Below are positions 34,946 to 42,908 of a stretch of DNA of 64,000 nt, piece after piece (the first letter of the stretch is position 1; the number at the start of each line of letters is the position of its first letter). This DNA comes from RYN-230 sp963841695 (GTDB taxonomy: Bacteria > Actinomycetota > Actinomycetes > Streptosporangiales > Streptosporangiaceae). Made by a program: the position numbers and the translations under genes. The DNA is taken from positions 496,001 to 560,000 of the forward strand of contig CAWJDQ010000004.1 in the NCBI GenBank assembly GCA_963841695.1. The letters run 5' to 3'. The notes beneath the pieces are model-generated. The model saw only the letters and a program-made list of their open reading frames with translations. It did not search any database and was not told where the DNA came from.

Positions 34946-35643
34946 CCGCCCGCGAGGACATGCTCGGCCGGATCCGCACCGCGCTGGCCGGCGACCGCCG
35001 CCCGCCCGCTGGCCAGCGCCCCGGCCGCAGCAGCCCGCTCCCGCCCGCCGCCGCCCCGGCGCCCGGCTACCGGACCCACGGCGAGCTCGATCCCGCCGCC
35101 GTGCTCGACCTGCTCGCGGAGCGCCTCGTCGACTACCGCAGCCACGTGCGGCGCACCGGCCGCGGGCGGCTGCTGGACACCGTCCGGGCGGCGCTGGCCG
35201 AGCGGGGCGCCCGCCGGGTGGTCCTGCCGCCCGGCCTGGACCTGCCCGGCCTAAGCCAGGCGCCGCCCGGCCAGGCCAGCTCCCTGGACGGCATCGAGCT
35301 GATCACCGACGACGGCCGCTCCGCCCAGGAACTCGACCAGCTGGACGGCGTCATTACCCGCGCCGCGGTGGCCATCGCCGAGACCGGCACCATCGTCCTG
35401 GACGCCGGGCCCGGCCAGGGCCGCCGCGCGCTGAGCCTGATTCCCGACTATCACCTGTGCCTGATCGAGGCGGACCAGGTGGTCGCGCTGGTCCCGGAGG
35501 CCGTGGCCCGGCTGGCGCCCGGCCGCCCGCTGACCTGGATCAGCGGCCCGTCTGCCACCAGCGACATCGAGCTCGACCGGGTCGAGGGCGTGCACGGCCC
35601 CCGCACCCTCGAAGTCATCCTCATCGAGACCGGAACCGGGTAA
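34942..35643 (+). CDS. lutC: L-lactate oxidation subunit LutC (LUD domain)
   Basis: A 233-residue LUD-domain protein. The C-terminal domain has GVITRAAVAIAETGTIVLD, RALSLIPDYHLCLIEADQVV and TWISGPSATSDIELDRVEG, followed by HGPRTLEVILIE. It is the third component of the lactate oxidation complex. GTG 34942 has AGGGGG about 7 bases upstream; the out-of-frame TGA overlapping it (GTGA) is where lutB would be expected to stop. The same LacI regulator probably controls the whole lutABC set with the rhamnose genes. Confidence 0.88.
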   Translation: MTAREDMLGRIRTALAGDRRPPAGQRPGRSSPLPPAAAPAPGYRTHGELDPAAVLDLLAERLVDYRSHVRRTGRGRLLDTVRAALAERGARRVVLPPGLDLPGLSQAPPGQASSLDGIELITDDGRSAQELDQLDGVITRAAVAIAETGTIVLDAGPGQGRRALSLIPDYHLCLIEADQVVALVPEAVARLAPGRPLTWISGPSATSDIELDRVEGVHGPRTLEVILIETGTG

Positions 35644-36114
35644 CGGAAGAAACCGCCGCCCGGGACCCCGGGGCGACCCGCCGCCGCCCCCCGTCGCCGC
35701 CCCCCGGGCTCATCCCCGCCAGTCACACTGGCCCCTTCCGTCCACATTTCCCGCGTGACGTGCGCGATCCCGGGTGAATTGTCCGGTTCGGGCGAACGTT
35801 ACACGGGAAATGTCGGCCGCTGACCATGATCAATGTTATTCGTGGGACTGTTGGTGTTAGTGGGATCGGGGGAGCGGCCCCCCACCCCCCGGGCCGCCCT
35901 GCGGGGGGGCGCCACGCCGGGGAGCGCGCCGGGGGGCGCCACGCGGAGGGCGGGACGCCGGGGGGCGCCGCGCGAGGGGCCCGCCTGCGCCGGGGGGCGC
36001 CACGCCGGGGAGCGCGCCGGGGGGCGGGACGCGGGGGGCGGGACGGCGGGGGATCGGTACCGTGGGGGACCGCTGCCGTGGTTGGGCGGATTCCGCCGGG
36101 GCTACAGTCAGGTC
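35644..36114. other. Intergenic region with GC-rich repeats
   Basis: 471 bp with no supported gene. The first part is C-rich, then a less GC-rich stretch (35790-35870) with GTTCG-GG-CGAAC symmetry could hold a promoter. From 35875 to 36060 there is dense G/C sequence in which a segment of about 35 bp beginning ggggggcgccacgccgg occurs twice (about 35904 and 35992, 88 bp apart). An open frame crosses it but its codons are those of the repeat. A likely -10 TACAGT (36103-36108) lies 6 bases before the next gene. Confidence 0.6.
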
Positions 36115-37182
36115 ATGACGCCCTGGTGGGTCCGCATGATCCGGCTCCCCGACGGGGAGGTGGTGGACGCGGGAATCACCAGCGCGGGCCGGTGGACGTC
36201 GCAGCCCCCGGACCGGGCGGGCCTGCTGCCCGGGCGCTTCGTCCTCCCCGGCCTGGTGGACGCGCACTGTCATCTCAGTGTGGGGCGGGCCGACGGTGGC
36301 GAGCCGTTCGCCCTGGATCCGGACGTCATGCGGGCCAACCTGCGGAACGCTCACGCGGCGGGCGTTACCGTGATCCGCGACACCGGCAGCCCGGGCAGCG
36401 CCACGCTCACGCTGCTCGGGTCCGCTGAGGGTGCGGGGCTGCAGGCGTGCGGCCGGTTCCTGGCCCCCGCGGGCAGGTACTACCCGGCCCTGCATGAGCC
36501 GGTTCCTCGTGAGCTGCTGGTGGCCGCGGCCCTGGAAGAGGTCAGGGCCGGGGCGACCTGGATCAAGCTGATCGCGGACTTCCCCGTGCTCAGCCCGGGT
36601 GAGCCGCCGTCGGCCCCGTCACCGACCTACCCGCTCGCCGACATCCAGCGCCTGGTCGAGGCGGTGCACGGCGCTGGTGCCCGCGTTGCCGCGCATTCGA
36701 CCACGCGGTACGTGACGGAGCTGATCGCCGCGGGGATCGATTCAGTCGAGCACGGCACCGCCCTCGACGACGACGACATCGCGTCGCTGGCCGCGCGGGG
36801 CGGAGCGTGGACCCCCACCCTGTGCGCAGTCGTCGGTACCCGCCTCGGTGAATCCATTCCGCAACTCCGGCAACGCCTGGAGCGTGCCGAGCGGCTGCGT
36901 TACCTGCTGTCACGGGCTGATGGTCATGGCCTGACCGTCATGGCCGGAACCGACGTCGCCGGGAGCATCCCCCAGGAGGTCGCGCTCCTGGCGGAACTGG
37001 GGCTGCCACCGCAGGCGGCACTCGCGGCGGCCAGCACGGCGGCCCGCCGGTTCCTGGGGTTCGGCGGGTTCCAGCCGGGCGAGCCCGCCGATCTCGTCAC
37101 CTACGACAGCGATCCTCGTGACGACCCGGCGGTCCTGGGCCAGCCCGCGGCCATCGTCGTCCGCGGTGCGCGCATCAGGTAA
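36115..37182 (+). CDS. Metal-dependent amidohydrolase
   Basis: A 355-residue amidohydrolase-superfamily enzyme (imidazolonepropionase/prolidase-like branch). The metal-binding HxH is in FVLPGLVDAHCHLSVG. Further ligands are the lysine in WIKLIADF, the His in RVAAHSTT, the His of DSVEHGTALDD and the Asp in VMAGTDVAGS. The C-terminus GEPADLVTYDSDPRDD is typical. ATG 36115 is preferred: TACAGT ends 6 bases before it, a leaderless pattern, and in-frame upstream codons are repeat sequence. It is 15 bp from the alcohol dehydrogenase gene and probably in an operon with it. Substrate unknown. Confidence 0.87.
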   Translation: MTPWWVRMIRLPDGEVVDAGITSAGRWTSQPPDRAGLLPGRFVLPGLVDAHCHLSVGRADGGEPFALDPDVMRANLRNAHAAGVTVIRDTGSPGSATLTLLGSAEGAGLQACGRFLAPAGRYYPALHEPVPRELLVAAALEEVRAGATWIKLIADFPVLSPGEPPSAPSPTYPLADIQRLVEAVHGAGARVAAHSTTRYVTELIAAGIDSVEHGTALDDDDIASLAARGGAWTPTLCAVVGTRLGESIPQLRQRLERAERLRYLLSRADGHGLTVMAGTDVAGSIPQEVALLAELGLPPQAALAAASTAARRFLGFGGFQPGEPADLVTYDSDPRDDPAVLGQPAAIVVRGARIR

Positions 37183-37197
37183 CCGGCGGAGGCGGTC

Positions 37198-38241
37198 ATG
37201 CGGGCGGTCGTGTACCCGGACTACGGGGTCGTGCCGGAGGTGGCTGAGGTCGGCGAGCCGGCCTGCCCTGCGGATGGCGTGGTGATCAGCGTCGGGGCGA
37301 CCGGGGTGTGCCGGTCGGACTGGCACGCCTGGAAGGGGCACGACCCGGTCCCGCTGCCGCACATTCCCGGGCACGAACTGGCCGGGACCATCGCCCAGGC
37401 CGGCCCGGCGGTGACCCGCTGGCGGCCCGGCGACCGGGTCACGGTGCCGTTCGCCTGCGGCTGCGGCCGGTGCACGTACTGCCGGGCGGGCGAGGCGCAG
37501 GTCTGCCCGGACCAGACCCAGCCCGGATTCACCGGTCCCGGGTCGTTCGCCGAGCGGGTGGCCATCCACGCCGCGGACACCAACCTGGTGGCGCTGCCGG
37601 ACGCGGTGGACGCCGTCACCGCGGCCAGCCTGGGCTGCCGGTTCGCCACCGCCTACCGGGCGCTCACCGGGCATGCCCGGCTGCGCCCGGGGGAGTGGCT
37701 CGCGGTGCACGGCTGCGGCGGGGTCGGGCTGTCGGCCGTGCACATCGGGGTAGCCCTCGGCGCGCGGGTGATCGCGGTGGACGTGGCCGGGCAGGCTCTC
37801 GAGCGGGCCCGCGACCTCGGCGCCGAGCACGCAATTCTTTCCGCAACGAACACCGATCCGGTCCCGGTCATCCACGACCTGACGGGGGGCGGCGCGCAGG
37901 TGTCCCTGGACGCCCTCGGGTCGGCGGAGACGCTGGACGGCTCGGTGCGGAGCCTGCGCCGGCGCGGCCGGCACGTCCAGGTCGGCTTGCTCCTCGGCGC
38001 GGCCGCCGCGCCGCCGGTCCCGATGGACCTGGTCATCGCCCGGGAGCTGGAGATCTACGGGTCGCACGGCATGGCGGCGCGGGACTACCCGCCGCTGCTG
38101 GCCCAGGTCGCGGACGGCATACTGCGCCCGCGGCTGCTCGTCGGCGAGGTGATCAGCCTGGCGGAGGCGGGTGCCGCGCTGGCCGCCCTGGACGGCCCGC
38201 CGTCCAGCGGCGGGATGACCGTGGTCGATCTGCACCCCTGA
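37198..38241 (+). CDS. Zinc-dependent alcohol dehydrogenase
   Basis: A 347-residue medium-chain dehydrogenase. The catalytic zinc ligands are Cys in GVCRSDWHAWKG and the His of PHIPGHELAG. The structural zinc cysteines are CGCGRCTYCRAGEAQVC. The Rossmann loop is VHGCGGVGLSAVHI. All family elements are present, in the Zn-dependent alcohol dehydrogenase AdhC-like group. GGAGG lies about 7 bases before the ATG. It probably forms an operon with the preceding amidohydrolase. Confidence 0.9.
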   Translation: MRAVVYPDYGVVPEVAEVGEPACPADGVVISVGATGVCRSDWHAWKGHDPVPLPHIPGHELAGTIAQAGPAVTRWRPGDRVTVPFACGCGRCTYCRAGEAQVCPDQTQPGFTGPGSFAERVAIHAADTNLVALPDAVDAVTAASLGCRFATAYRALTGHARLRPGEWLAVHGCGGVGLSAVHIGVALGARVIAVDVAGQALERARDLGAEHAILSATNTDPVPVIHDLTGGGAQVSLDALGSAETLDGSVRSLRRRGRHVQVGLLLGAAAAPPVPMDLVIARELEIYGSHGMAARDYPPLLAQVADGILRPRLLVGEVISLAEAGAALAALDGPPSSGGMTVVDLHP

Positions 38242-38247
38242 CGTCTG

Positions 38248-38451
38248 ATGAACGCCAGCCACGGGCCGATAGCCACACCCCAGGACCTGGACCGCCTGGC
38301 GGGCGAGGCGTACCGCGAGGGCCACTGGGACCGGGCTCTCGGGTTGCTCGGCATCGCGCGGATGGCCTACCCTGGCCGCGCCGGGTTGTGGGACCGGCGG
38401 GAGGCCCGGGTGCGGGCCGCCATGGCCCGGGGGGCCCGGAACCGGAGTTAG
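38248..38451 (+). CDS. Small conserved-looking protein, unknown function
   Basis: 67 residues: a helical segment DLDRLAGEAYREGHWDRALG, then LLGIARMAYPGRAGLWDRRE, resembling a single tetratricopeptide-like helix pair. It starts 6 bases after the alcohol dehydrogenase stop and overlaps the convergent PHP gene end by 4 bases. Coding bias is consistent but the short length leaves doubt. Confidence 0.5.
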   Translation: MNASHGPIATPQDLDRLAGEAYREGHWDRALGLLGIARMAYPGRAGLWDRREARVRAAMARGARNRS

Positions 38452-39518
38452 CCGCCTTCGCGGGCGCCGGCGGCGAGCCCGGCGGCCGGCCGGGTGTTGA
38501 TCACCCGGTCCGGCGTGATGCCGTGCCGCTCGGCCCGCTCGCAGCCGTTTTCCAGCCAGTCGAGCTGGCCGGGCGCGTGCGCGTCGGTGTCGATGGAGAA
38601 CAGGCAGCCCGCCCCGGCCGCCCGCCGGAGGAGCCGGCCAGGCGGGTCCCGGCGCTCCGGCCGGCAGTTGATCTCGACCGCGACGCCGTGCTCGCGGCAG
38701 GCCGCGAACACCGCGTCCGGGTCGAACTCCGATTCCGGGCGCCCCCGGCCGCCGCGCCCGGTCAGCAGCCGGCCGGTGCAGTGCCCGAGCACGTCCACGT
38801 GCGGGTTGCGGACCGCGGTGACCATCCGCTCAGTCATCGGGCCGGCCGGCATCCGTAGCTTGGAGTGCACGCTGGCCACCACCACGTCGAGCCGGGCGAG
38901 CAGGTCGGCCCGCTGGTCCAGCGACCCGTCGTCGAGGATGTCGACCTCGATGCCGGTCAGGATGCGGAACGGGGCGAGGTCGGCGTTGAGCCGGGCGACG
39001 AGCTCGAGCTGGGCTTCCAGGCGCTCGGCGGTCAGCCCGCCGGCCACGGTGAGCCGGGGCGAGTGGTCGGTCAGCGCGATCCATTCGTGGCCCAGCGCGC
39101 GGGCCGCCTCGGCCATCTCCCCGGGCGGGCTGCCGCCGTCGGACCAGTCCGAGTGCGTGTGGCAGTCGCCGCGCAGCGCCGCCCGCAGGGGCGAGGCCGG
39201 GAGCGGGCCGCCGCTGCCCTCCAGCAGCCGGGTCAGGTACGAGGGCTGCTGGCCCGCGGCGGCCTGGGTGATGACCTCGGCGGTGACCTCGCCCACGCCG
39301 TTCAGCGCGCGCAGCGTGCCGTCGCCCAGCCGGCGCTCCAGCTCGCCCGCGGGCAGCCCGGCCACCACCTGCGCGGCGCGCCGGAAGGCCCGCACCCGGT
39401 ACGTGGGTGCCCCGGCCCGTTCGAGCTGGAAGGCGATGTCCCGCAGCGCGGTCACGGGGCCGGGCGGCGGGGGATCGGCGGACTCGGCATCAGCGGGCAC
39501 AGGAACCAGTATCCGCAT
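38448..39518 (-). CDS. PHP-domain phosphoesterase with helix-hairpin-helix N-terminus
   Basis: A 356-residue protein like the C-terminal half of PolX without the polymerase core. Residues about 20-100 are a PolX-like helical/HhH region (LRDIAFQLERAGAPTYRVRA, LRALNGVGEVTAEV). From about 115 the PHP domain has metal ligands in DCHTHSDWSDG, ALTDHSPR, GIEVDILDDG, VVASVHSKLRM, VLGHCTGR and the final DTDAHAPGQLD. A trinuclear metal phosphoesterase or nuclease is expected. ATG 39518. Its substrate, DNA end or small phosphate, is not resolved. Confidence 0.85.
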   Translation of the reverse strand: MRILVPVPADAESADPPPPGPVTALRDIAFQLERAGAPTYRVRAFRRAAQVVAGLPAGELERRLGDGTLRALNGVGEVTAEVITQAAAGQQPSYLTRLLEGSGGPLPASPLRAALRGDCHTHSDWSDGGSPPGEMAEAARALGHEWIALTDHSPRLTVAGGLTAERLEAQLELVARLNADLAPFRILTGIEVDILDDGSLDQRADLLARLDVVVASVHSKLRMPAGPMTERMVTAVRNPHVDVLGHCTGRLLTGRGGRGRPESEFDPDAVFAACREHGVAVEINCRPERRDPPGRLLRRAAGAGCLFSIDTDAHAPGQLDWLENGCERAERHGITPDRVINTRPAAGLAAGAREGG

Positions 39519-39625
39519 GTCAGGCTGCGAACGGACCGTTAGAGGGATGAAGCACCGGGCTGCGGGCAGGGGTTAACGGTACGCACAGCGAGCGATTCAA
39601 GACATCTCCGGAGGAGAGAAAACCC

Positions 39626-40462
39626 GTGGTGAACCAGGTACCTGACCTCATGCTGAACAACGGCCGGACTATCCCCCAGCTCGGCTTTGGCGTGTTCCAG
39701 GTCAAGCCGGAGGACACCGTGGAGGCGGTGAGCACCGCCCTGCAGACCGGTTACCGGCACATCGACACCGCCGAGATGTACGGCAACGAGAAGGAAGTCG
39801 GCGAGGCCATCGCCAAGTCCGGCCTGGCCCGCGCGGACGTGTTCGTGACCAGCAAGCTGTCCAACGACGCGCACCTCCCCGATGACGCCCGGGCAGCGTT
39901 TGACCTGTCGCTGGGGGAGCTCGGGTTCGACTACCTCGACCTGTTCCTGATCCACTGGCCGCTGCCGACCCGCTACGACGGCGACTTCGTGTCCACCTGG
40001 CGCACGCTGGAGGAGTTCTACCGGGACGGGCGGGCCCGCTCGATCGGCGTGTCGAACTTCCAGCCGCAGCACATCCGGCGGCTGCACGCCGAGGCCGAGG
40101 TGCCGCCGGCCGTCAACCAGATCGAGGTCCACCCGTACCTGACCCAGGACGACGTGCGCGCGTTCTGCGCCGAGCACCAGATCGCGGTCGAGGGCTGGTC
40201 ACCGATCGCGCAGGGTGAGGTGCTCGCCGACCCCACGATCCGGGAGATCGCCGAGCGGGCCGGGAAGACCCCGGCGCAGGTCGTGCTGCGCTGGCACATT
40301 GAGCGGGGCGACATCGTCTTCCCGAAGTCGGTCACGGCGTCCCGGATCCGGGAGAACTTCGCCATCTTCGGCTTCGAGCTGTCCGGCGAGGACGTCGAGG
40401 CGATCAGCGCGCTGAACAAGAACGAGCGGACCGGCCCCGACCCGGACACGTTCGCCGGATAG
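39626..40462 (+). CDS. Aldo/keto reductase (2,5-diketo-D-gluconate reductase-like)
   Basis: A 278-residue NADPH-dependent reductase. The tetrad is visible as RHIDTAEMYGNE (Asp, Tyr), VTSKLSND (Lys) and LFLIHWPLP (His). The cofactor strand is VFPKSVTASRIRENFAIF. GGAGGAGAG lies about 8 bases before GTG 39626. It is a shorter, separate AKR branch (AKR5-like) from the one at 16759. Physiological substrate unknown. Confidence 0.9.
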   Translation: MVNQVPDLMLNNGRTIPQLGFGVFQVKPEDTVEAVSTALQTGYRHIDTAEMYGNEKEVGEAIAKSGLARADVFVTSKLSNDAHLPDDARAAFDLSLGELGFDYLDLFLIHWPLPTRYDGDFVSTWRTLEEFYRDGRARSIGVSNFQPQHIRRLHAEAEVPPAVNQIEVHPYLTQDDVRAFCAEHQIAVEGWSPIAQGEVLADPTIREIAERAGKTPAQVVLRWHIERGDIVFPKSVTASRIRENFAIFGFELSGEDVEAISALNKNERTGPDPDTFAG

Positions 40463-40473
40463 CGCCTCCCCGG

Positions 40474-40929
40474 CTAGGGGCGTCGGACGCTCCACTGGAA
40501 CGTGCCGAGGCACACCAGCGCGTGCGCCTCGTCGGTGATCTCGGCCACGGTGCTGATCCGGGCGTGGCTGTGCGTCCCGGACAGCACCGGCCGCAGCGCC
40601 TGCCGGGCGGCCGCGCCGAGGCGGCAGGAGGCCACCAGCCGGCCGCGCGCGGGCGCCCGGAACTCCAGCGTGGCGGCCGCGCCCAGCGGGAGCACGCCGC
40701 GCATGTCGTCCCCGGCCTCGCAGGCGGCGATGATGGCCGCGAGGCCGGCCGCGTCGGCCAGCGTGATCAGGCCGCTGGAATGCAGCGAGCCGATGACGTT
40801 GGTGAGCGCATGCGGGGTGAGCAGTGCGACCTGAGCGGCGCCGTCGCCCGCGTGCAGCACCTCCAGGCCGGCGGTGGCGTGGGCCGGCACCCCGTCGAGG
40901 AGCGAGCGCGCCAGGGCGGTGACGTCCAT
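40474..40929 (-). CDS. Hotdog-fold protein (DUF4442/PaaI-like thioesterase)
   Basis: 151 residues with hotdog features: LTPHALTNVIGSLHSSGLIT in place of the HGG helix start, then ADAAGLAAIIAACEAGDD and strands AAATLEFRAPARGRLVASC and THSHARISTVAEI. It fits the DUF4442 subgroup of acyl-CoA thioesterase-like proteins. Catalytic residues are not certain. It is divergent from the GNAT gene and convergent with the aldo/keto reductase, 11 bp apart. Confidence 0.7.
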   Translation of the reverse strand: MDVTALARSLLDGVPAHATAGLEVLHAGDGAAQVALLTPHALTNVIGSLHSSGLITLADAAGLAAIIAACEAGDDMRGVLPLGAAATLEFRAPARGRLVASCRLGAAARQALRPVLSGTHSHARISTVAEITDEAHALVCLGTFQWSVRRP

Positions 40930-41025
40930 GAACTGCCGAGTGTGCCAGGCCCGGCTGACCAGGGCGTAACCACCGGGCGAACACCCGGGTTCCGCTGCCG
41001 GGCCCGGCCGGGCCAGACTCAGCTC

Positions 41026-41778
41026 ATGACCGACTGGCGCAGCGAGGTCGGCTCGTGGTGGGCGCAGCGGCTGGGCCTGCCCCGGGCCGCGTTACTCGCG
41101 GGCGGCATCTACGGCGCCCCGGTGTCCGGGCACGTCGGCCTGATGGCGGTGACCGGCGCCGACCAGCCACTGGGGTACGGGCCGGCCTGGGCGCTGCCCG
41201 CGCTGCGGCGGGTCATGACCGGCCTGCCCGCGGGACCGCTCCGGGCCGACGGTGACCTCCTGCCCGGCGGCCCGCTGGCGATCGCGGCGGCCCGGGTGAT
41301 CGCCGCGCTCAGCGCCCGGCCTGGCGACGTGATCGGGCCCGCCTGGTACGGCTACGTCACCGCGGGCGCCCTCACTCCCGGGCGCAGCCCGGCGGTGCGG
41401 CCGCTGAGCCCGGCTGACCTCCCCCTGCTCCGGAGGCTGCACGAGCAGACGCCGCCCGGGGAACGGGACGAGAGCGGCACCACCGGGCTGCCCGCGTTCG
41501 GCTACCTCGAGGGGAATGACCTGCTGGCCGTGGCCTGCCTGGGGACATGGCACGGGATGCCGACCCTGGGCGTGCTCACCCATCCCGGCCACCGGGGGCG
41601 CGGCCTGGCCCGGGCGGTGGTCGCGGCCGCCGCCCAGGCCGGCCTGGAACGCCGGGACGTCGTCCAGTACCGTGCCTGGCGCGCCAACGCCGCCTCGATC
41701 GCGGTGGCCAGGCGGACCGGGTTCGCGCACTACTGTGACGGCCTGATCATCGACCTCGAAGACCGGCGGGCCCGCTGA
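41026..41778 (+). CDS. GNAT-family N-acetyltransferase
   Basis: 250 residues. The C-terminal half is GNAT: RPLSPADLPLLRRLHEQ opens it, and LGVLTHPGHRGRGLARAVV is the acetyl-CoA loop, with NAASIAVARRTGFAH as the motif B end. The N-terminal about 120 residues are a GyrI/DUF-type extension without a recognised domain (ALRRVMTGLPAGPLRADGDL). The ATG follows CAGACT by 6 bases, a leaderless-like layout. Substrate unknown. Confidence 0.8.
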   Translation: MTDWRSEVGSWWAQRLGLPRAALLAGGIYGAPVSGHVGLMAVTGADQPLGYGPAWALPALRRVMTGLPAGPLRADGDLLPGGPLAIAAARVIAALSARPGDVIGPAWYGYVTAGALTPGRSPAVRPLSPADLPLLRRLHEQTPPGERDESGTTGLPAFGYLEGNDLLAVACLGTWHGMPTLGVLTHPGHRGRGLARAVVAAAAQAGLERRDVVQYRAWRANAASIAVARRTGFAHYCDGLIIDLEDRRAR

Positions 41779-41867
41779 CCGGCCCCCCGAGAGTGGACGA
41801 ACTGCGGCCGGGCCGCGGTGAGAAGCCCGCTCAGGGCGCTGCCGCGGCACAGACCAGGACACCCGGC

Positions 41868-42236
41868 TCAGCCGCGGTCGTGGAGGGTCACCTGGTAGCC
41901 GTCGGGGTCCGCGAACGTGAAAGTGCGGCCGAACGGCCCGTCGGCGGGCGCTGAGATGATCGTCGTGCCGGCGGCGGCGAGGGCGTCGTGGATGTCCTGC
42001 GCGTCGGGGGCGTGCAGCCACAGCGCCATTCCCTGCCCCGGCTGCGCGATCGCGTCCAGGTCGGTGCCCGCCACGACGTCGCGGACGGCGAACGCGATCG
42101 GTTTGGTGTCGAACACGACGGCGTGCGGCGGTCCTGCGCCGGAGCGCTTCAGCCCCAGGTACTGCTCGTAGAAAGCGGCGGAACGCTCCAGGTCGCGCAC
42201 CTGCAGTGAAATGAAGTCGGGTCCGGTGACGGCCAC
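41868..42236 (-). CDS. VOC-family (glyoxalase-like) protein
   Basis: 122 residues with two beta-alpha-beta-beta-beta units: GPDFISLQVRDLERSAAFYE at the start and FGRTFTFADPDGYQVTLHD at the end. It may be a resistance or dioxygenase-like protein acting as a dimer. The start is GTG 42236 with GGAGG upstream. A MarR regulator is divergent 65 bp away with two strong operators between them, suggesting it is the regulated target. Confidence 0.85.
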   Translation of the reverse strand: MAVTGPDFISLQVRDLERSAAFYEQYLGLKRSGAGPPHAVVFDTKPIAFAVRDVVAGTDLDAIAQPGQGMALWLHAPDAQDIHDALAAAGTTIISAPADGPFGRTFTFADPDGYQVTLHDRG

Positions 42237-42256
42237 GATTCCTGCCTCCTCATTGG

Positions 42257-42304
42257 TATGTCAGTCTTCTGACATACGACAATGTATGTCAGACTACTGA
42301 CATG
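42257..42304. promoter_or_regulatory. Two MarR operators between VOC and MarR genes
   Basis: Operator 1 TATGTCAG-TCTT-CTGACATA (42257-42276) is a perfect 8-bp inverted repeat. Operator 2 TATGTCAG-ACTA-CTGACATG (42285-42304) differs at one outer base. Centres are 28 bp apart. Operator 2 includes the start codon of the MarR gene (42302), and CAGACT (42290-42295) lies 6 bases before that ATG as a possible -10. Binding would block both divergent genes. Confidence 0.8.
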
Positions 42305-42763
42305 AGTCAAGGTGGGCCCGGAGTCGAGCTGGACACCTCGCTGGGGTACATGCTGAAGGCGGCCGCGAGCGCCCTGCACGCTGCCCTGGAGGCCAGGCTG
42401 AGGCCGCTGGGCATGACGATCACCCACTACGCCTGCCTGGAGCTGCTGGCCCAGCGACCGGGCCTGTCGAACTCCGAACTTGCCCGTGGCGCCTTCGTCA
42501 CCCGGCAGTCGATGAACGTGCTCCTGCAGGCCCTCGAACGCCAGGGACTCGTGGTCCGCCCGGCACAGGCACCCGTCGGCCGGGCCCTGCCGGCCGAGCT
42601 GACCGCCCGCGGGCGCCGCCAGCTCACGGTGGCCAGCGCCGCGGTCCGCCGCGTCGAGCAGGACATGCTGGCCAGTCTGGATGGCAGCGAACAAGATCAG
42701 ATGCGGCGCCTGCTCACCGCGTGCATCGCCGCACTGACCGAACCGGCCGCACCGGCGACCTGA
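42302..42763 (+). CDS. MarR-family regulator
   Basis: A 153-residue winged-helix regulator. It has LGYMLKAAASALHAALEARL, TITHYACLELLAQRPGLSNS and the recognition helix FVTRQSMNVLLQALERQG; the usual DxRxxx wing is altered to APVGRALPAELT. No Shine-Dalgarno precedes the ATG, and an operator overlaps it, so an autorepressed leaderless message is likely. Its probable partner target is the divergent VOC gene. It is followed by the IS630 cluster. Confidence 0.87.
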   Translation: MSQGGPGVELDTSLGYMLKAAASALHAALEARLRPLGMTITHYACLELLAQRPGLSNSELARGAFVTRQSMNVLLQALERQGLVVRPAQAPVGRALPAELTARGRRQLTVASAAVRRVEQDMLASLDGSEQDQMRRLLTACIAALTEPAAPAT

Positions 42764-42885
42764 CTCCTCCGGACCGGCCGCCCGGACCAGGGCACGTGGC
42801 GCAGGCAGCAGCGGCCCACCTGCGCATTGCCCTCGCGGACCTGGAGGAGCTTCGCTAATGCTCCTAGTAGAGCGATTACTGCCAG

Positions 42886-42908
42886 CGGATTAACGACTCG
42901 GGACACTA
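42886..42908 (+). repeat. Solitary IS630-type terminal repeat
   Basis: Ends with CGACTCGGGACACTAG. The 23 bases match the complement of the left end of the second IS (44288 onward) at about 20 positions. It abuts the first IS directly and shares its TA. No transposase of that type lies to its left, so it is a leftover end, or part of a nested insertion. Confidence 0.6.

Noticed and set aside
35780..35830. GTTCG-GG-CGAAC symmetry taken as a possible SOS box
   Set aside because: Half-sites are in the reverse order of the LexA consensus, with the wrong spacing.
35833..36114. In-frame N-terminal extension of the amidohydrolase through GC repeats
   Set aside because: The codons are simply repeat DNA, and ATG 36115 follows a -10-like TACAGT by 6 bases and begins the family domain.
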